A DNA stretch of 64,000 nucleotides from Paenibacillus sp. FSL M7-0420. GTDB lineage: Bacteria > Bacillota > Bacilli > Paenibacillales > Paenibacillaceae. The position numbers and the translations under genes are program-made. Below, piece after piece: positions 1 to 8,795 of this stretch (position 1 is its first letter; each line of letters opens with the position of its first letter). The DNA is taken from positions 2,294,001-2,358,000 of the forward strand of contig NZ_JBBOCJ010000001.1 in assembly GCF_038002345.1 (NCBI RefSeq), read 5' to 3'. The notes beneath the pieces were generated by a model that searched no databases, was not told the DNA's origin, and saw only the letters and a program-made list of their open reading frames with translations.

Positions 1-975
1 ATTCACAACGATGAATTCATTAGGCTGTTACACGATAACCTCAGCTACGCCTTCGATTATGTCAACTTGAGCGAGCACCAGAGTATGCTGTTCGTCAAGC
101 ACCCCTGTCCTCTCCCCAAAGAGACGCTGCGGCTGCTTGGAGATCAGCTTATCCGCGCCGCCGCCGGGAGCCTGGAGCTGAATGTGGGTCTGGTGATCGG
201 CAGAGCGGTGAATCAGCCGCAGCAGTTATATGATGCCTATACCGAGATGGAGCAGATGCTGGAATTCAAGTTTTTCATGGATGAGTATACCCTTCTATTT
301 GCCGATGAACCCTTTGAGCAAGCGGGCTTTGACGAGATCGAATTGAATCCGATTCTGGATAAGGTCTACCAGTGTCTGGAGTATAACGATTTTACCGGTA
401 CGAAATACAGTATAGAGCTGCTGTTCACCTACCTGAGAACCAAGGGGCAATTCTCGTCTCTGTACACCAAGTTCATCTGTTCGGAAATTATGAAAAAGGT
501 GGTGACGAGAGAGAAAAACCATGAGCCTGCGGAAATGAATCATTACTTGGACCAAATTCATAAGACCGTATCTCTTCAGGATCTGAAGGATCATATGTTT
601 GCGATCCTGTCCCTCATGGAAACCGGCAGCGGAGCCAGCCCAAAGAGGTCCGCCAATCTCAAGCTGATCCGGACCATTACAGATTTAATCGACAAGGAGT
701 ACGATCAGGATCTCTCTTTGGAGGGCATTGCGGAGAGGGTCTATTTGACACCCAGTTACCTCAGTTATTTGTTCAAGAAGGAGACAGGTCAAAGTCTCAT
801 CCGGTACATCACGCAGGTGAGAATGGACAAAGCCGTCGAGCTGCTGAATACAACGAATATGAAGATTGTTGATATTTATAAGAAGCTGGGCTACAGAAGC
901 TCTACCTATTTTATCCAGACGTTTCGTAATTACCATGGAGTCACTCCGGCCAGGTTCAGGGAAGGCTCTCCTTAG
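1..975 (+). CDS. AraC-type response regulator, C-terminal part (5' end outside window)
   Basis: The frame is open to the first base of the window, so this is the 3' part of a longer gene; the TTG at 67 is only an internal leucine codon. The C-terminal ~100 residues form an AraC/XylS DNA-binding domain with two helix-turn-helix motifs (YLSYLFKKETGQSL, then GYRSSTYFIQTFRNYHG and ending TPARFREG). The middle part (LEFKFFMDEYTLLFADE) matches the linker of the complete response regulator at 5409-6941, so the missing start very probably holds a receiver domain. Such YesN-like proteins are activated by YesM-type sensor kinases and usually switch on sugar-uptake genes. Its kinase and targets must lie upstream of the window. 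Confidence 0.85.
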   Translation: MHNDEFIRLLHDNLSYAFDYVNLSEHQSMLFVKHPCPLPKETLRLLGDQLIRAAAGSLELNVGLVIGRAVNQPQQLYDAYTEMEQMLEFKFFMDEYTLLFADEPFEQAGFDEIELNPILDKVYQCLEYNDFTGTKYSIELLFTYLRTKGQFSSLYTKFICSEIMKKVVTREKNHEPAEMNHYLDQIHKTVSLQDLKDHMFAILSLMETGSGASPKRSANLKLIRTITDLIDKEYDQDLSLEGIAERVYLTPSYLSYLFKKETGQSLIRYITQVRMDKAVELLNTTNMKIVDIYKKLGYRSSTYFIQTFRNYHGVTPARFREGSP

Positions 976-1021
976 GGTTCACTCCGTCAGCTTCATCAAT
1001 CATTAGCGGTTGCCGGAAAAG

Positions 1022-1065
1022 CTCCAACTATTTCTGTTTGTAACGGATACGGGGAATAGTTGGAG
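1022..1065. repeat. 11-bp perfect inverted repeat
   Basis: CTCCAACTATT (1022-1032) is repeated as AATAGTTGGAG (1055-1065) around a 22-nt loop, about 47 bp after the response regulator stop. No T-run follows on either strand, so a classical intrinsic terminator is not supported. It may still be an RNA 3'-end hairpin or a dispersed intergenic repeat. Confidence 0.5.
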
Positions 1066-1162
1066 TATGTACATTATTGTAGTATCAGATGTAATTCTGT
1101 GAATACGGGCAAATCTCTGTGGTTTCATATAACGAAGCTGCACCGGCCGTTTGAGGTTGCTC

Positions 1163-1349
1163 CTAACGGACCTGAGAGACCCTATTCCCGGGAAAAGGCC
1201 ACCTTTTACGGGTTAGCGGACTGAGGAGCCTTTATCGTCTCTCGATGAGAGGTCTAGGAGTAGAAATTCCATGAATAAGACCCATGGGGTCCGTTACTTT
1301 CAACAAGTGGTGCCTTCATCCGGAATAAGCGCGCCTCAGTCCGTTACGC
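1163..1349. repeat. Four-copy TAACGGAC motif element with crossing inverted arms
   Basis: Two plus-oriented copies (CTAACGGACCTGAGAGACC from 1163; GTTAGCGGACTGAGG from 1212) are followed by two inverted copies (1273-1297 and 1331-1349, ending CCGTTAC and CCGTTACGC). Arm 1163-1187 resembles the reverse complement of 1273-1297, and arm 1212-1230 resembles that of 1331-1349, so the pairs cross rather than nest. A small CTCTC/GAGAG hairpin lies at 1239-1251. It looks like a structured non-coding repeat element of unknown function. Confidence 0.45.
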
Positions 1350-1548
1350 TGGGTTAAATGCCCTTAAGGAACAACTTCCGTCTTCATCTGGGAATGGTGG
1401 AGGAGCTGGCCGCCTGGGAATGGCAGAAAAAGTCACCTGAAGGGGTTGGCTCCACTCCTGTGTCCTTCAGGCAGCATAGCGCCTCGTCCATCAGTTTAAA
1501 TCTGACGCGCTACCAGGGTGCATTAACGAAACGTGATGATGCCCCCGC

Positions 1549-2502
1549 CTATCCCTCGCCGAACATCCGCGCAATGCCCCGGAAGGTATAGGCGAGAACA
1601 TGCTCTGCCGTGCGGACGGTCAAGGCGGGGGAGGAAGGCCTCCGCAGGCGGTCCAGCAGAGCAGGCCCGAACAGGTCATGGCTTCGGGAGATTTGCCCGC
1701 CCAGCATGATGAAGTCCGGCCGGTAGCCGTCTACGTAAGGCTGGAGCAGCTCCCCGAGCCGGGCTCCGAATTCGGTGAATACCCCGCGCGCGGCAGCATT
1801 CCCCTCTCTGGCTTCATGGGCAAGCTCCTTCACATCCATGTCTGCTCCCGGAAGCCCCGCCTCCCCAATCCCGGCTTCACGGGCCAGCTTCAGGATGCCT
1901 CTTCTGGAGAACCAATCATCCGCCCTGCCGTCAAGATAAGGCTGGTCATACAGCCAGCCGTCCGGCGGGATGCCCGGTCCGGATTCCATGATCCGGGAGC
2001 TGTCGATGAAGGCGGAACCGAGGCCGGTTCCTAGCGTCAAGGCCATGAACCGCTCACGCGGGAATTCGGCGCTGACTCCCAGCGCAAACAGGCGTGCGTC
2101 ATTCTCGAAGCGGATATCCATGTCCGGCAGCGGGCCGGCCTCACCGGAGGTGCCAGTGTGCCAGCGTGCGCGTAAGGCTTGGCCCAGATTCAGCCCGTAG
2201 ATCGCCTCGAATTTGGCAAGCCCCCGGATCAGGCAGATCCCCTGCCTGTAATCGAACGGGCCGGGAAAAGCCATCCCGATATGATAGCGGCACTCCGTTA
2301 CAGTGTCCCGGCGTTGGTGCTGATACAGGTCGTACTGGGCCTGAAAGATAGATCTGAAATGGTCAAGGATCGTTTCCCGGTCCCGGTCAGCCAGGGCGGG
2401 GAATTCCATGTCACTGCCTTGCAGCGGAAGGCCGTCCTCCAGCACGCAGGTCTTAATAAAAGTTCCGCCCACATCCAGCGCGAGTACGATATTACGGCTC
2501 AA
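1549..2502 (-). CDS. ROK-family sugar kinase-like protein
   Basis: The 317-residue protein starts with the ROK/ASKHA phosphate-binding motif (LALDVGGTFIK, residues ~8-17). It has a second phosphate loop (LTLGTGLGSAF, mid-protein) and the FENDARLFALG stretch around residue 135, whose Asp is the expected catalytic base. The zinc-binding CxCGxxGCxE segment of typical ROK proteins is absent, so it belongs to the zinc-free branch or is divergent. ROK kinases phosphorylate hexoses such as glucose, fructose or mannose. The start is TTG and overlaps the isomerase gene by 11 bp, so the two are co-translated. Together they suggest hexose phosphorylation followed by isomerisation to fructose-6-phosphate; the substrate is inferred. 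Confidence 0.82.
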   Translation of the reverse strand: MSRNIVLALDVGGTFIKTCVLEDGLPLQGSDMEFPALADRDRETILDHFRSIFQAQYDLYQHQRRDTVTECRYHIGMAFPGPFDYRQGICLIRGLAKFEAIYGLNLGQALRARWHTGTSGEAGPLPDMDIRFENDARLFALGVSAEFPRERFMALTLGTGLGSAFIDSSRIMESGPGIPPDGWLYDQPYLDGRADDWFSRRGILKLAREAGIGEAGLPGADMDVKELAHEAREGNAAARGVFTEFGARLGELLQPYVDGYRPDFIMLGGQISRSHDLFGPALLDRLRRPSSPALTVRTAEHVLAYTFRGIARMFGEG

Positions 2503-4318
2503 GGAGACTCACATCCCATGCTGCGGAGACACCGGCCTTGATTAGCTTGCAGGGGCCGGAACCGGTATTGACGATGGTGTATTCCCCTAGTACAGCCGGG
2601 AGAATATACGATTCCGCATAATGCAGCTCCACATACACCGCCTCGTCCTCAGCAGACACAATCCGCACGCCCTCTCCTTCAACGAGGTTATACATGGTCA
2701 TTTCGCCGCGTGTATCGTCTTTCCAGGTATCCTTCAGGTGAACACGGTGGACATAGAACAGCAGATCATCGCGCTGTCCCAGCACATACTCTTCATTCTC
2801 CCCTTGCTGCTGCAGAAGCACCGGCGAAGGCATAAGCTGATCTTCAACCCGGGCGGTCTTCTGAGTGAAGTCAATATTGTCGAAGGCGAAGTCGATGTTG
2901 ATCGGCCGGGGTTTGCCGTCCAGATCCTTGCGCAGAAAATCATAGATTTTGAAGGTGAACCACCAGGTGGTCGAGGAAATCTCCAGCACCAGATTATCTT
3001 TGCCTGCGGAATGAACGGTTCCGGGCGGGATCAGGAACAGCTCGCCCTTCCGGGACGCATAACGGTTGACATAATCAGTCAGCGGCAGCGGGATGCCTGT
3101 CTCCTGAGCCTTCTGAACCTCATGGCGGAACTGCTCAGGTGTGCAGTCTTCAGTCAGTCCCAGATAGACCCTGGAATCCCCCTGCTGCTCCATGATGTAA
3201 TAGGATTCCTGCTGGGCCATGAATTCATTGAACCGGCTGCGGATATAGTCCTGGGTAGGGTGGACCTGGCAGGACAGATTGTCTCCGTCCATCGTGTCCA
3301 GATAGTTGAAGCGGATCGGGAAATAATCTCCGAATAAGCCGGTCAGACGTTCCCCCAGAATCGCTGGATGCTCCTGCTGCATGACCAGCAGAAAAGGAAT
3401 TTCCATCTCTTTGCCTTCATACCCTACAAGAATGGAATTCTCGGGGGCAATCGGCTCGAAGCTCCAGGCGCAGTTCACCCAATCCTCCGGCAGATCGGCC
3501 AGCTGTTTGAGGAATTGCCCGCCCCACACCCCCGGTGCATAAAAAGGCTTCACCCGCAGCGGTGACCCGGCAATATCCGAGATCATCCGGCGCAGGGACG
3601 GCACGGCAGTCATGACTGGCTGCTTGGGCTGATTCAGGTCGATGTAGTAGTCCATTTGATCCAGGATGTGTTTGCGGTAGGTTTCGAGAATAGGCCATTC
3701 CACGAACAGGGCGATTTTATATTTCTCCACCGCATCCCGGTTCCAGTTAAGGCCGAAACTCAGCAGCTCCTGCCGGTGGCCGGCCTGCTGGTATTCACGC
3801 GAGACATCCAGATAGCAGGCAAGATCGAACCGTCCCTCTCCAAGCCAGTAAGCTCCCGGGCCAAAAACTATACAGAATGCAGCCGAATCCGCGCCCTGCT
3901 CTGCCTCATCCAGCCTGCGGGCAGCGTCTGCCCTGGCCCCGGCCCGGAAATAATCCTCTATGCTACCATCAGTGAAATAGCCGAAGGCGCGGTTATCCGT
4001 AATATTGGCGGCAAAAAACTCCCGCAGCTCTTCGCCTGACTTGAGATAGCTGCCCGAGCCTATGAGGGACACGGAATGACCCGCTTGCTCAAGCGCTTCC
4101 ACTGCCCGCTGCAGAACGGCTTGAAACGGGGCGCCGTGGGTTCCGTCAAAAGCAACATACAGCGTGCCGCTTCCCTTCACACTGGCGAGCTGAAGCAGGG
4201 AAGCGGTAATCGCAGAATAGCCTTCCCGGAGCACTGCGGGAGGAGCAGCCAAGGGTATGCCGTTCTGAGGAACAGAAATGGGGCTGCGTACAAGGTTGAC
4301 CGGTCGTTTAACAAACAT
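2492..4318 (-). CDS. Class I mannose-6-phosphate isomerase with extra N-terminal domain
   Basis: Interconverts mannose-6-phosphate and fructose-6-phosphate. The ATG at 4318 is chosen because AGAAGGAG lies 9 nt upstream; an earlier in-frame start at 4417 has no such site. That gives 608 residues, much longer than ordinary ManA (~310-390). The metal-binding cupin half is C-terminal: the QVHP motif, a following Glu (QQESYYI) and FLIPPGTVHSAG supply expected zinc ligands. The first ~210 residues form a separate domain beginning VAFDGTHGAPFQAV, with a nucleoside-kinase-like layout but no proper P-loop; its role is unknown. It sits between an AraC regulator and a ROK kinase on the same strand, and overlaps the kinase gene. 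Confidence 0.82.
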   Translation of the reverse strand: MFVKRPVNLVRSPISVPQNGIPLAAPPAVLREGYSAITASLLQLASVKGSGTLYVAFDGTHGAPFQAVLQRAVEALEQAGHSVSLIGSGSYLKSGEELREFFAANITDNRAFGYFTDGSIEDYFRAGARADAARRLDEAEQGADSAAFCIVFGPGAYWLGEGRFDLACYLDVSREYQQAGHRQELLSFGLNWNRDAVEKYKIALFVEWPILETYRKHILDQMDYYIDLNQPKQPVMTAVPSLRRMISDIAGSPLRVKPFYAPGVWGGQFLKQLADLPEDWVNCAWSFEPIAPENSILVGYEGKEMEIPFLLVMQQEHPAILGERLTGLFGDYFPIRFNYLDTMDGDNLSCQVHPTQDYIRSRFNEFMAQQESYYIMEQQGDSRVYLGLTEDCTPEQFRHEVQKAQETGIPLPLTDYVNRYASRKGELFLIPPGTVHSAGKDNLVLEISSTTWWFTFKIYDFLRKDLDGKPRPINIDFAFDNIDFTQKTARVEDQLMPSPVLLQQQGENEEYVLGQRDDLLFYVHRVHLKDTWKDDTRGEMTMYNLVEGEGVRIVSAEDEAVYVELHYAESYILPAVLGEYTIVNTGSGPCKLIKAGVSAAWDVSLLEP

Positions 4319-4427
4319 GGGGAAACTCACTCCTTCTAAGGGTCTACCACCATTGTAAGGAGTCCGTGCGGGATTATCTTTGAATACGGTGTCTGATTTT
4401 TTGTACAATCCGGACATTTGGTGATGA

Positions 4428-5327
4428 TTAGCTCAGGTTCTGTCTTCCGTCTGCAAACTGCGACCTGCGGAACCGGGCGGGGGAGACACCAAGCTGCTTG
4501 GTGAATACGCGGGTGAAATAGTGCACAGACTCGAAGCCGCAGCGCTCGGCGATGTCTTTGATGGGCAAGTCGGTGTGCAGCAGCCAATCCTTGGCTTGTT
4601 GGATTCTTCGTTCCTGAATATAATGGACGAAAGTCTGGCCCAGGCAGGCCTGGAAAATCCTCGACAGATGACGCGGAGAGATATCCAGTTCCAGGGCCAC
4701 TTGGGCCATGTGCAGCGGGGAGGACAAATTGTCGCGGATATAGCGCCTCGCCCGCTCCAAATGGCGGTGCTCCCCGCTGTCCTCCTTGATCGCCCCGGCC
4801 TGCAGATGGGGTTCGGGGGAGAACGCCTGCGGGAAGGAATGCAGCAGGGCAAGCGCCAGATGGTTCATCGGCAGCCGGGACACCGCCGCTTCGCTCTCTG
4901 CAAGGCTGAAGAGAGTCCGCCAGATTCGGGCAGAGAGTGCGGCGGCCTCATGCGGGGCTATGGCCTGCCCTCCGGCGGCGAGATCCTGAAACGGCTTGCG
5001 GCCGGCCGCAGAGCTTAGAGCTTCGTCGATTTCAAAGGCAATGAAGAACAGGACCAGCCCCTGCTCACTGCGGATCTGGTGCCAGATGCCCGGACGCGAG
5101 CAGAACAGGGTTCCCGGCTCCAGGGGGAAGAGCGCATCGTCATCCTGGTAAGAGCCGGTGCCTTGCTGGACATAACAGACTTCAAAAAAAGAATGGCGGT
5201 GCAGGGAATTATTATAATGATTCGGCATGAAGCCCCAGTAATGAATATGAAATGAGGTTTGTCCGTCACTGACATTTGAGATATGCTGATTCAAAAGTGC
5301 ATTGGCTTTACGGTACGCAAGGCGCAT
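4428..5327 (-). CDS. AraC-family transcriptional regulator with N-terminal cupin
   Basis: The 299-residue protein has an AraC-type sugar-sensing cupin (HRHSFFEVCYVQQGTGSY, residues ~40-60; LEPGTLFCSRPGIWHQI, ~70-90). A C-terminal AraC DNA-binding domain follows (HLSRIFQACLGQTFVHYIQERR, then CGFESVHYFTRVFTKQLGVSPARFR). The ATG at 5327 follows a consensus AGGAGG with 6 nt spacing. It is transcribed divergently from the response regulator at 5409 and ends 110 bp before the isomerase-ROK pair, so it is the obvious local regulator of those genes, responding to a sugar; that link is inferred from position. Confidence 0.88.
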   Translation of the reverse strand: MRLAYRKANALLNQHISNVSDGQTSFHIHYWGFMPNHYNNSLHRHSFFEVCYVQQGTGSYQDDDALFPLEPGTLFCSRPGIWHQIRSEQGLVLFFIAFEIDEALSSAAGRKPFQDLAAGGQAIAPHEAAALSARIWRTLFSLAESEAAVSRLPMNHLALALLHSFPQAFSPEPHLQAGAIKEDSGEHRHLERARRYIRDNLSSPLHMAQVALELDISPRHLSRIFQACLGQTFVHYIQERRIQQAKDWLLHTDLPIKDIAERCGFESVHYFTRVFTKQLGVSPARFRRSQFADGRQNLS

Positions 5328-5408
5328 GGCGGGACCTCCTCATGGTGTAGGCTTCAATGAATGGATAACGTTTGCTTATGATTCTATCAGACATCAGGAG
5401 GGAACTCT

Positions 5409-6941
5409 ATGTTTACCATATTGATCGTGGATGATGAGAAAATTGAACGGGACGGCATCCGGGGGCTGATCGCTGACATGAACTACGAGCTGCATGTTAT
5501 CGAAGCGGAGAACGGGGAGAAGGCGCTGGAGTCTCTTCGTCTGAACCCGGTGGACATCCTGCTCACAGATATCAAGATGCCCTTCATGGGCGGACTGGAG
5601 CTGGCGGAGCAGGCCAGCCTGGCGCAGCCCTCTCTGGAAATTATTATCTACAGTGCTTACGGGGAATTTGACTATGCCCGCCGGGCGCTCTATACCAATG
5701 CTTCCAGTTATCTGCTGAAGCCGATTGATATCGAGGAGTTCGCCGGGGTGATGTCAGGCGTGATACAGAAATGCGCAGATAAGGCCACCCAGCAGCGCCG
5801 CACTGCCGAGATGATGCAGGGGTATCACAAGGGCCTGGAGTATGAGAGGGAGAAGTGGCTGACCGATGTGCTGAACGGGGTTCAGGTGATCGCGGATGAT
5901 GCTGCTCTGCCGTTCGGAGGGCAGCCGGCCGCTCTGCTGCTGATTGATTTCAAGGAGCGTTTCTTTGACCGCAGCTACGAGGCATTTGAGCAAGCGGCAG
6001 AGCAGCTTGCAGCCGGTGAATATGAGCTGCTGAACCTGAATGAATATCAAAGTGTGCTTATGGTCCCTTGCCCAGGCAGCGGCGGACAGAAGAGGATCAG
6101 GGAGATGGGGGAAGCGCTGGCGGATCGGATCGCGGAACGCTTTTACCGGCATTGCTGCATCGTATACAGCCCCGTGATCTCCGATTGGCAGGGGATTTCA
6201 GCGTGTTATGAGCAGATGGAGCAGACGCTGGACTACAAATTCTTTTTTGAGGATACGGTGGTGCTGTTTGCCGGAGATGATCTGGCAGGCCGTGTCCCGG
6301 AGCTTGTCAGCACCGAGACGCTGATGGCCGATATCAACCAATTCATTCACCATGGGGAATATGCAGGCGCTGCCAAAAGCATTGAGCTTCTGTTCAGCCA
6401 CTTGAGCCGGAACGGCGGATCTTCTGCAATCTATGTCAAGTATCTCTGTTCGGACCTGGTGCGGAATGCGTTTGAACAATCGTCACGCAGGCAGAAGGCG
6501 GATTTCCAGCGAACGGTAGAGCGTATCTTCAAAAGCGATTCGATTCTCGGGGTGAAGCAAGTGCTGCTGCAGGCGCTCTCGGAAATAGAACCGGACAACA
6601 GCCCTCCCGATGAGAGCAAACGTCATATTGTCCAGCAGGTCATCCGGATTGTGGAGAAGGATTTCAGGGAGGATATCAGTCTGGAGGTTATCGCCGGACG
6701 CGTATCGCTCAATCCCAGCTACCTGAGCCATTTGTTCAAGAAAGAAACCGGGCAGAGCCTGATCAAATTCATCACTCAGCAGCGTCTGGAACGGGCACGG
6801 CATCTACTGGACAGCACCAATATGAAAATCGTCGATATCGCTGAACATGCCGGCTACTGGAGCTCCTCCTACTTCTGCCAGACCTTTAAAAAATATTACG
6901 GCATCAGTCCGCAGAAATATCGTGAAATACTGAACGGATAA
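5409..6941 (+). CDS. YesN-type response regulator (receiver + AraC domain)
   Basis: 510 residues. Residues 1-125 are a receiver domain (acidic pocket D8/D9, phospho-acceptor D54 in LLTDIKMP, conserved Lys in SYLLKPID). Residues ~150-380 form the linker typical of these proteins. The last ~100 residues are an AraC DNA-binding domain (YLSHLFKKETGQSL; GYWSSSYFCQTFKKYYGISPQKYREI). It is a paralogue of the truncated gene at the window start. The partner kinase is most likely the YesM-type protein at 10659-12428, on the far side of the ABC importer genes. An intrinsic terminator follows directly. Likely role: activating the lipoprotein/permease genes at 7098-10579 in response to an extracellular saccharide. 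Confidence 0.92.
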   Translation: MFTILIVDDEKIERDGIRGLIADMNYELHVIEAENGEKALESLRLNPVDILLTDIKMPFMGGLELAEQASLAQPSLEIIIYSAYGEFDYARRALYTNASSYLLKPIDIEEFAGVMSGVIQKCADKATQQRRTAEMMQGYHKGLEYEREKWLTDVLNGVQVIADDAALPFGGQPAALLLIDFKERFFDRSYEAFEQAAEQLAAGEYELLNLNEYQSVLMVPCPGSGGQKRIREMGEALADRIAERFYRHCCIVYSPVISDWQGISACYEQMEQTLDYKFFFEDTVVLFAGDDLAGRVPELVSTETLMADINQFIHHGEYAGAAKSIELLFSHLSRNGGSSAIYVKYLCSDLVRNAFEQSSRRQKADFQRTVERIFKSDSILGVKQVLLQALSEIEPDNSPPDESKRHIVQQVIRIVEKDFREDISLEVIAGRVSLNPSYLSHLFKKETGQSLIKFITQQRLERARHLLDSTNMKIVDIAEHAGYWSSSYFCQTFKKYYGISPQKYREILNG

Positions 6942-6959
6942 TAGTACGACTTCTTGGAG

Positions 6960-6980
6960 AGCACCTGCGGGTGCTTTTTA
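6960..6980 (+). terminator. Intrinsic terminator after response regulator
   Basis: AGCACC-TGC-GGGTGCT forms a short G+C-rich stem-loop followed by TTTTTA, 19 bp after the stop of the response regulator gene. It separates that gene from the importer operon. Confidence 0.7.
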
Positions 6981-7060
6981 CTTCCAAATTAATTGACGCG
7001 TATCCAAAGAATTTGGGATTTCGCTCCCTTCCACGCTAATCTACAATTTAACTGTAAGCA

Positions 7061-7074
7061 TGAAAGCGTTTTAT
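7061..7074 (+). promoter_or_regulatory. Candidate catabolite-responsive element (cre)
   Basis: TGAAAGCGTTTTAT matches the CcpA consensus TGWAARCGYTWNCW at 13 of 14 positions (A for C near the end). It lies 24 bp upstream of the solute-binding protein start, where bound CcpA would block transcription. This fits repression of the importer when a preferred sugar is present. No clear -35/-10 pair was recognised around it. Confidence 0.55.
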
Positions 7075-7097
7075 AACAAAGTTTGGGAGGGGCATCT

Positions 7098-8795
7098 ATG
7101 AGATTGAAGAAAATTCGTGTTATGGCAGTGCTGCTGTCCATGGTGATGATGCTGGGAGTGCTGGCAGCCTGCGGCAGCAGTTCTAAGGAGGAGAAGGTTG
7201 CTGCGCCCGCCGGCAGTGAATCCACGAATGCCGGAGGCAATGAACCATCCGCCGCCGCCAAGGAGGATGATGGACCCTTCAGCAAATATGAAGAACCCGT
7301 TACCGTGTCTCTGGGGAGACAGGGGGTATCGGGGAACAACCTGCCGGCAGGAGATACGCTGGAGAATAACAAGTATCTGAAATATGTTGAGGACCGCCTG
7401 AATGTAAAGGTGAAATACGATTTCTCGGTGGAAGACCAGGATGCGTATAACCAGAAGGTTACCCTGGCGATCTCAAGCAATTCCCTGCCTGACATTCTGG
7501 TGGTGGATGAACAGCAGTTCAAGAGAATGGCCAAAGCGGGTATGCTGGCCGATCTGACCGAAGTATTCGATCAATATGCCTCGCCGCTGATTAAGGATTA
7601 TTACAACTCCTACACGGGAGACCGGGTGCTGAATACCGGAAGAATCGACGGCAAGCTGATGGCGCTGCCCAATACCAACATCGACGGCAATTATCAGCTC
7701 CTGTGGATACGCCAGGACTGGTTGAACAAGCTGAAGCTTGAGACCCCCCGTACCATGGATGAAGTGAAGACTGTGATTAAGGCGTTCAAGGAGCAGGACC
7801 CTGACGGTAACGGGAAAGCGGATACCGTTGGTCTGCTGGGCGACAAAAGTGTGGTCGCAGACGGCGGCTTCTTCACCTTCGATCCGATCTTTAATGCCAA
7901 TCATGCCTATCCGAAGAACTGGTTCAAGGATGAGGGAGGAAACATCTTCTACGGCTCCACGACTCCAGAGACCAAGCAGGCGCTCTCTGAGCTGAGAGCG
8001 ATGTACGCGGACGGATTGATTGACAAAGAGTTCTTGACCCGGAAATACGAGGATAATGCCGGGCTGGTGTCAAGCGGCCGGGCCGGTATCCTGTTTGCCC
8101 CCTGGTTCGGAGGCTGGGCGTTGTCTGATGCGGTGAAGGCCAACCCGGAAGCGGATTGGGTGCCGCTGGCTGTGCCGCTGGACGGAGACGGCAAACGGAA
8201 TATCGTACCATCCACGCCGTCGGGAACCTTCATGGTGGTGAACAAGAAGGCGGAGCATCCCGAAGCCGCCTTGAAAATGCTCAGCGTGGAGTATGAAGGC
8301 ATCCGCCTGATTGACCCGGCAGCACAGGAGCTGTACAAGGATCTGGGTGTAGGCTGGCTCAATTATCCGATTAATGTACAGCTGGATTATCAGGATTCCC
8401 TGGCACGCGATGTGCCGATCTATGAGAAGGCGATTAAGGACAAGAAGCTGGACGATCTGCCGGCCCGCATCCTGCCGAGAGTCAAGGCGGTCTTGAAGAA
8501 TAATGAAAATCCGAAAAAGGATATTCCCGCCTATGCCGATTCACTGGCCTTCTATACTGCCGCCTCCATCACCGGAGCAAAAGAAATTGTGAAGGTGGAG
8601 CCTGTGTTCTACGGCAAGACAGAAGCGATGCTTAAAAAGGGAGCCAATCTGGAAAAACTCGAAAACGAGACCTTTTTGAAAATCATTACCGGCACTTCTC
8701 CCCTTGAAGAATTCGACAAGTTCGTGGAGACCTGGAAGAGCATCGGAGGGGAAGAAATCACCAAAGAGGTTGCTGAGGCAGTTGAGTCACCATGA
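7098..8795 (+). CDS. Extracellular solute-binding lipoprotein of an LplABC-type sugar importer
   Basis: Substrate-capturing lipoprotein anchored outside the membrane. The ATG at 7098 is chosen because GGGAGGGG lies just upstream; an in-frame TTG at 7083 would put that site inside the gene. The 565-residue product has a lipoprotein signal peptide with lipobox LAAC and acylated Cys25, then a Ser/Ala/Gly-rich tether and a large family 1-type binding fold (DILVVDEQQFKRMAKAG; LPNTNIDGNYQLLWIRQDWL). The adjoining permeases are of the LplB/YtcP type, whose importers take up oligosaccharides. No ATPase gene is nearby, as is usual when a shared MsmX-like ATPase energises the system. The stop overlaps the next start (ATGA). 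Confidence 0.9.
   Translation: MRLKKIRVMAVLLSMVMMLGVLAACGSSSKEEKVAAPAGSESTNAGGNEPSAAAKEDDGPFSKYEEPVTVSLGRQGVSGNNLPAGDTLENNKYLKYVEDRLNVKVKYDFSVEDQDAYNQKVTLAISSNSLPDILVVDEQQFKRMAKAGMLADLTEVFDQYASPLIKDYYNSYTGDRVLNTGRIDGKLMALPNTNIDGNYQLLWIRQDWLNKLKLETPRTMDEVKTVIKAFKEQDPDGNGKADTVGLLGDKSVVADGGFFTFDPIFNANHAYPKNWFKDEGGNIFYGSTTPETKQALSELRAMYADGLIDKEFLTRKYEDNAGLVSSGRAGILFAPWFGGWALSDAVKANPEADWVPLAVPLDGDGKRNIVPSTPSGTFMVVNKKAEHPEAALKMLSVEYEGIRLIDPAAQELYKDLGVGWLNYPINVQLDYQDSLARDVPIYEKAIKDKKLDDLPARILPRVKAVLKNNENPKKDIPAYADSLAFYTAASITGAKEIVKVEPVFYGKTEAMLKKGANLEKLENETFLKIITGTSPLEEFDKFVETWKSIGGEEITKEVAEAVESP

Larger units (their letters stand above)
976..1548. other. Gene-free convergent intergenic region
   Basis: This stretch separates a plus-strand gene from a minus-strand operon. 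It holds no convincing gene: the only open frame, at 1358-1591, has no ribosome binding site and runs into the 3' end of the kinase gene. It does hold two inverted-repeat structures, listed separately. Nothing recognisable is seen in 1350-1548. Confidence 0.6.

Noticed and set aside
1358..1591. 77-codon plus-strand open frame
   Set aside because: No ribosome binding site, crosses into the 3' end of the ROK gene, and shows no recognisable protein character.
5363..5376. Second cre-like site (GGATAACGTTTGCT) before the response regulator
   Set aside because: Two mismatches, including the conserved first T; too weak to list as a feature.
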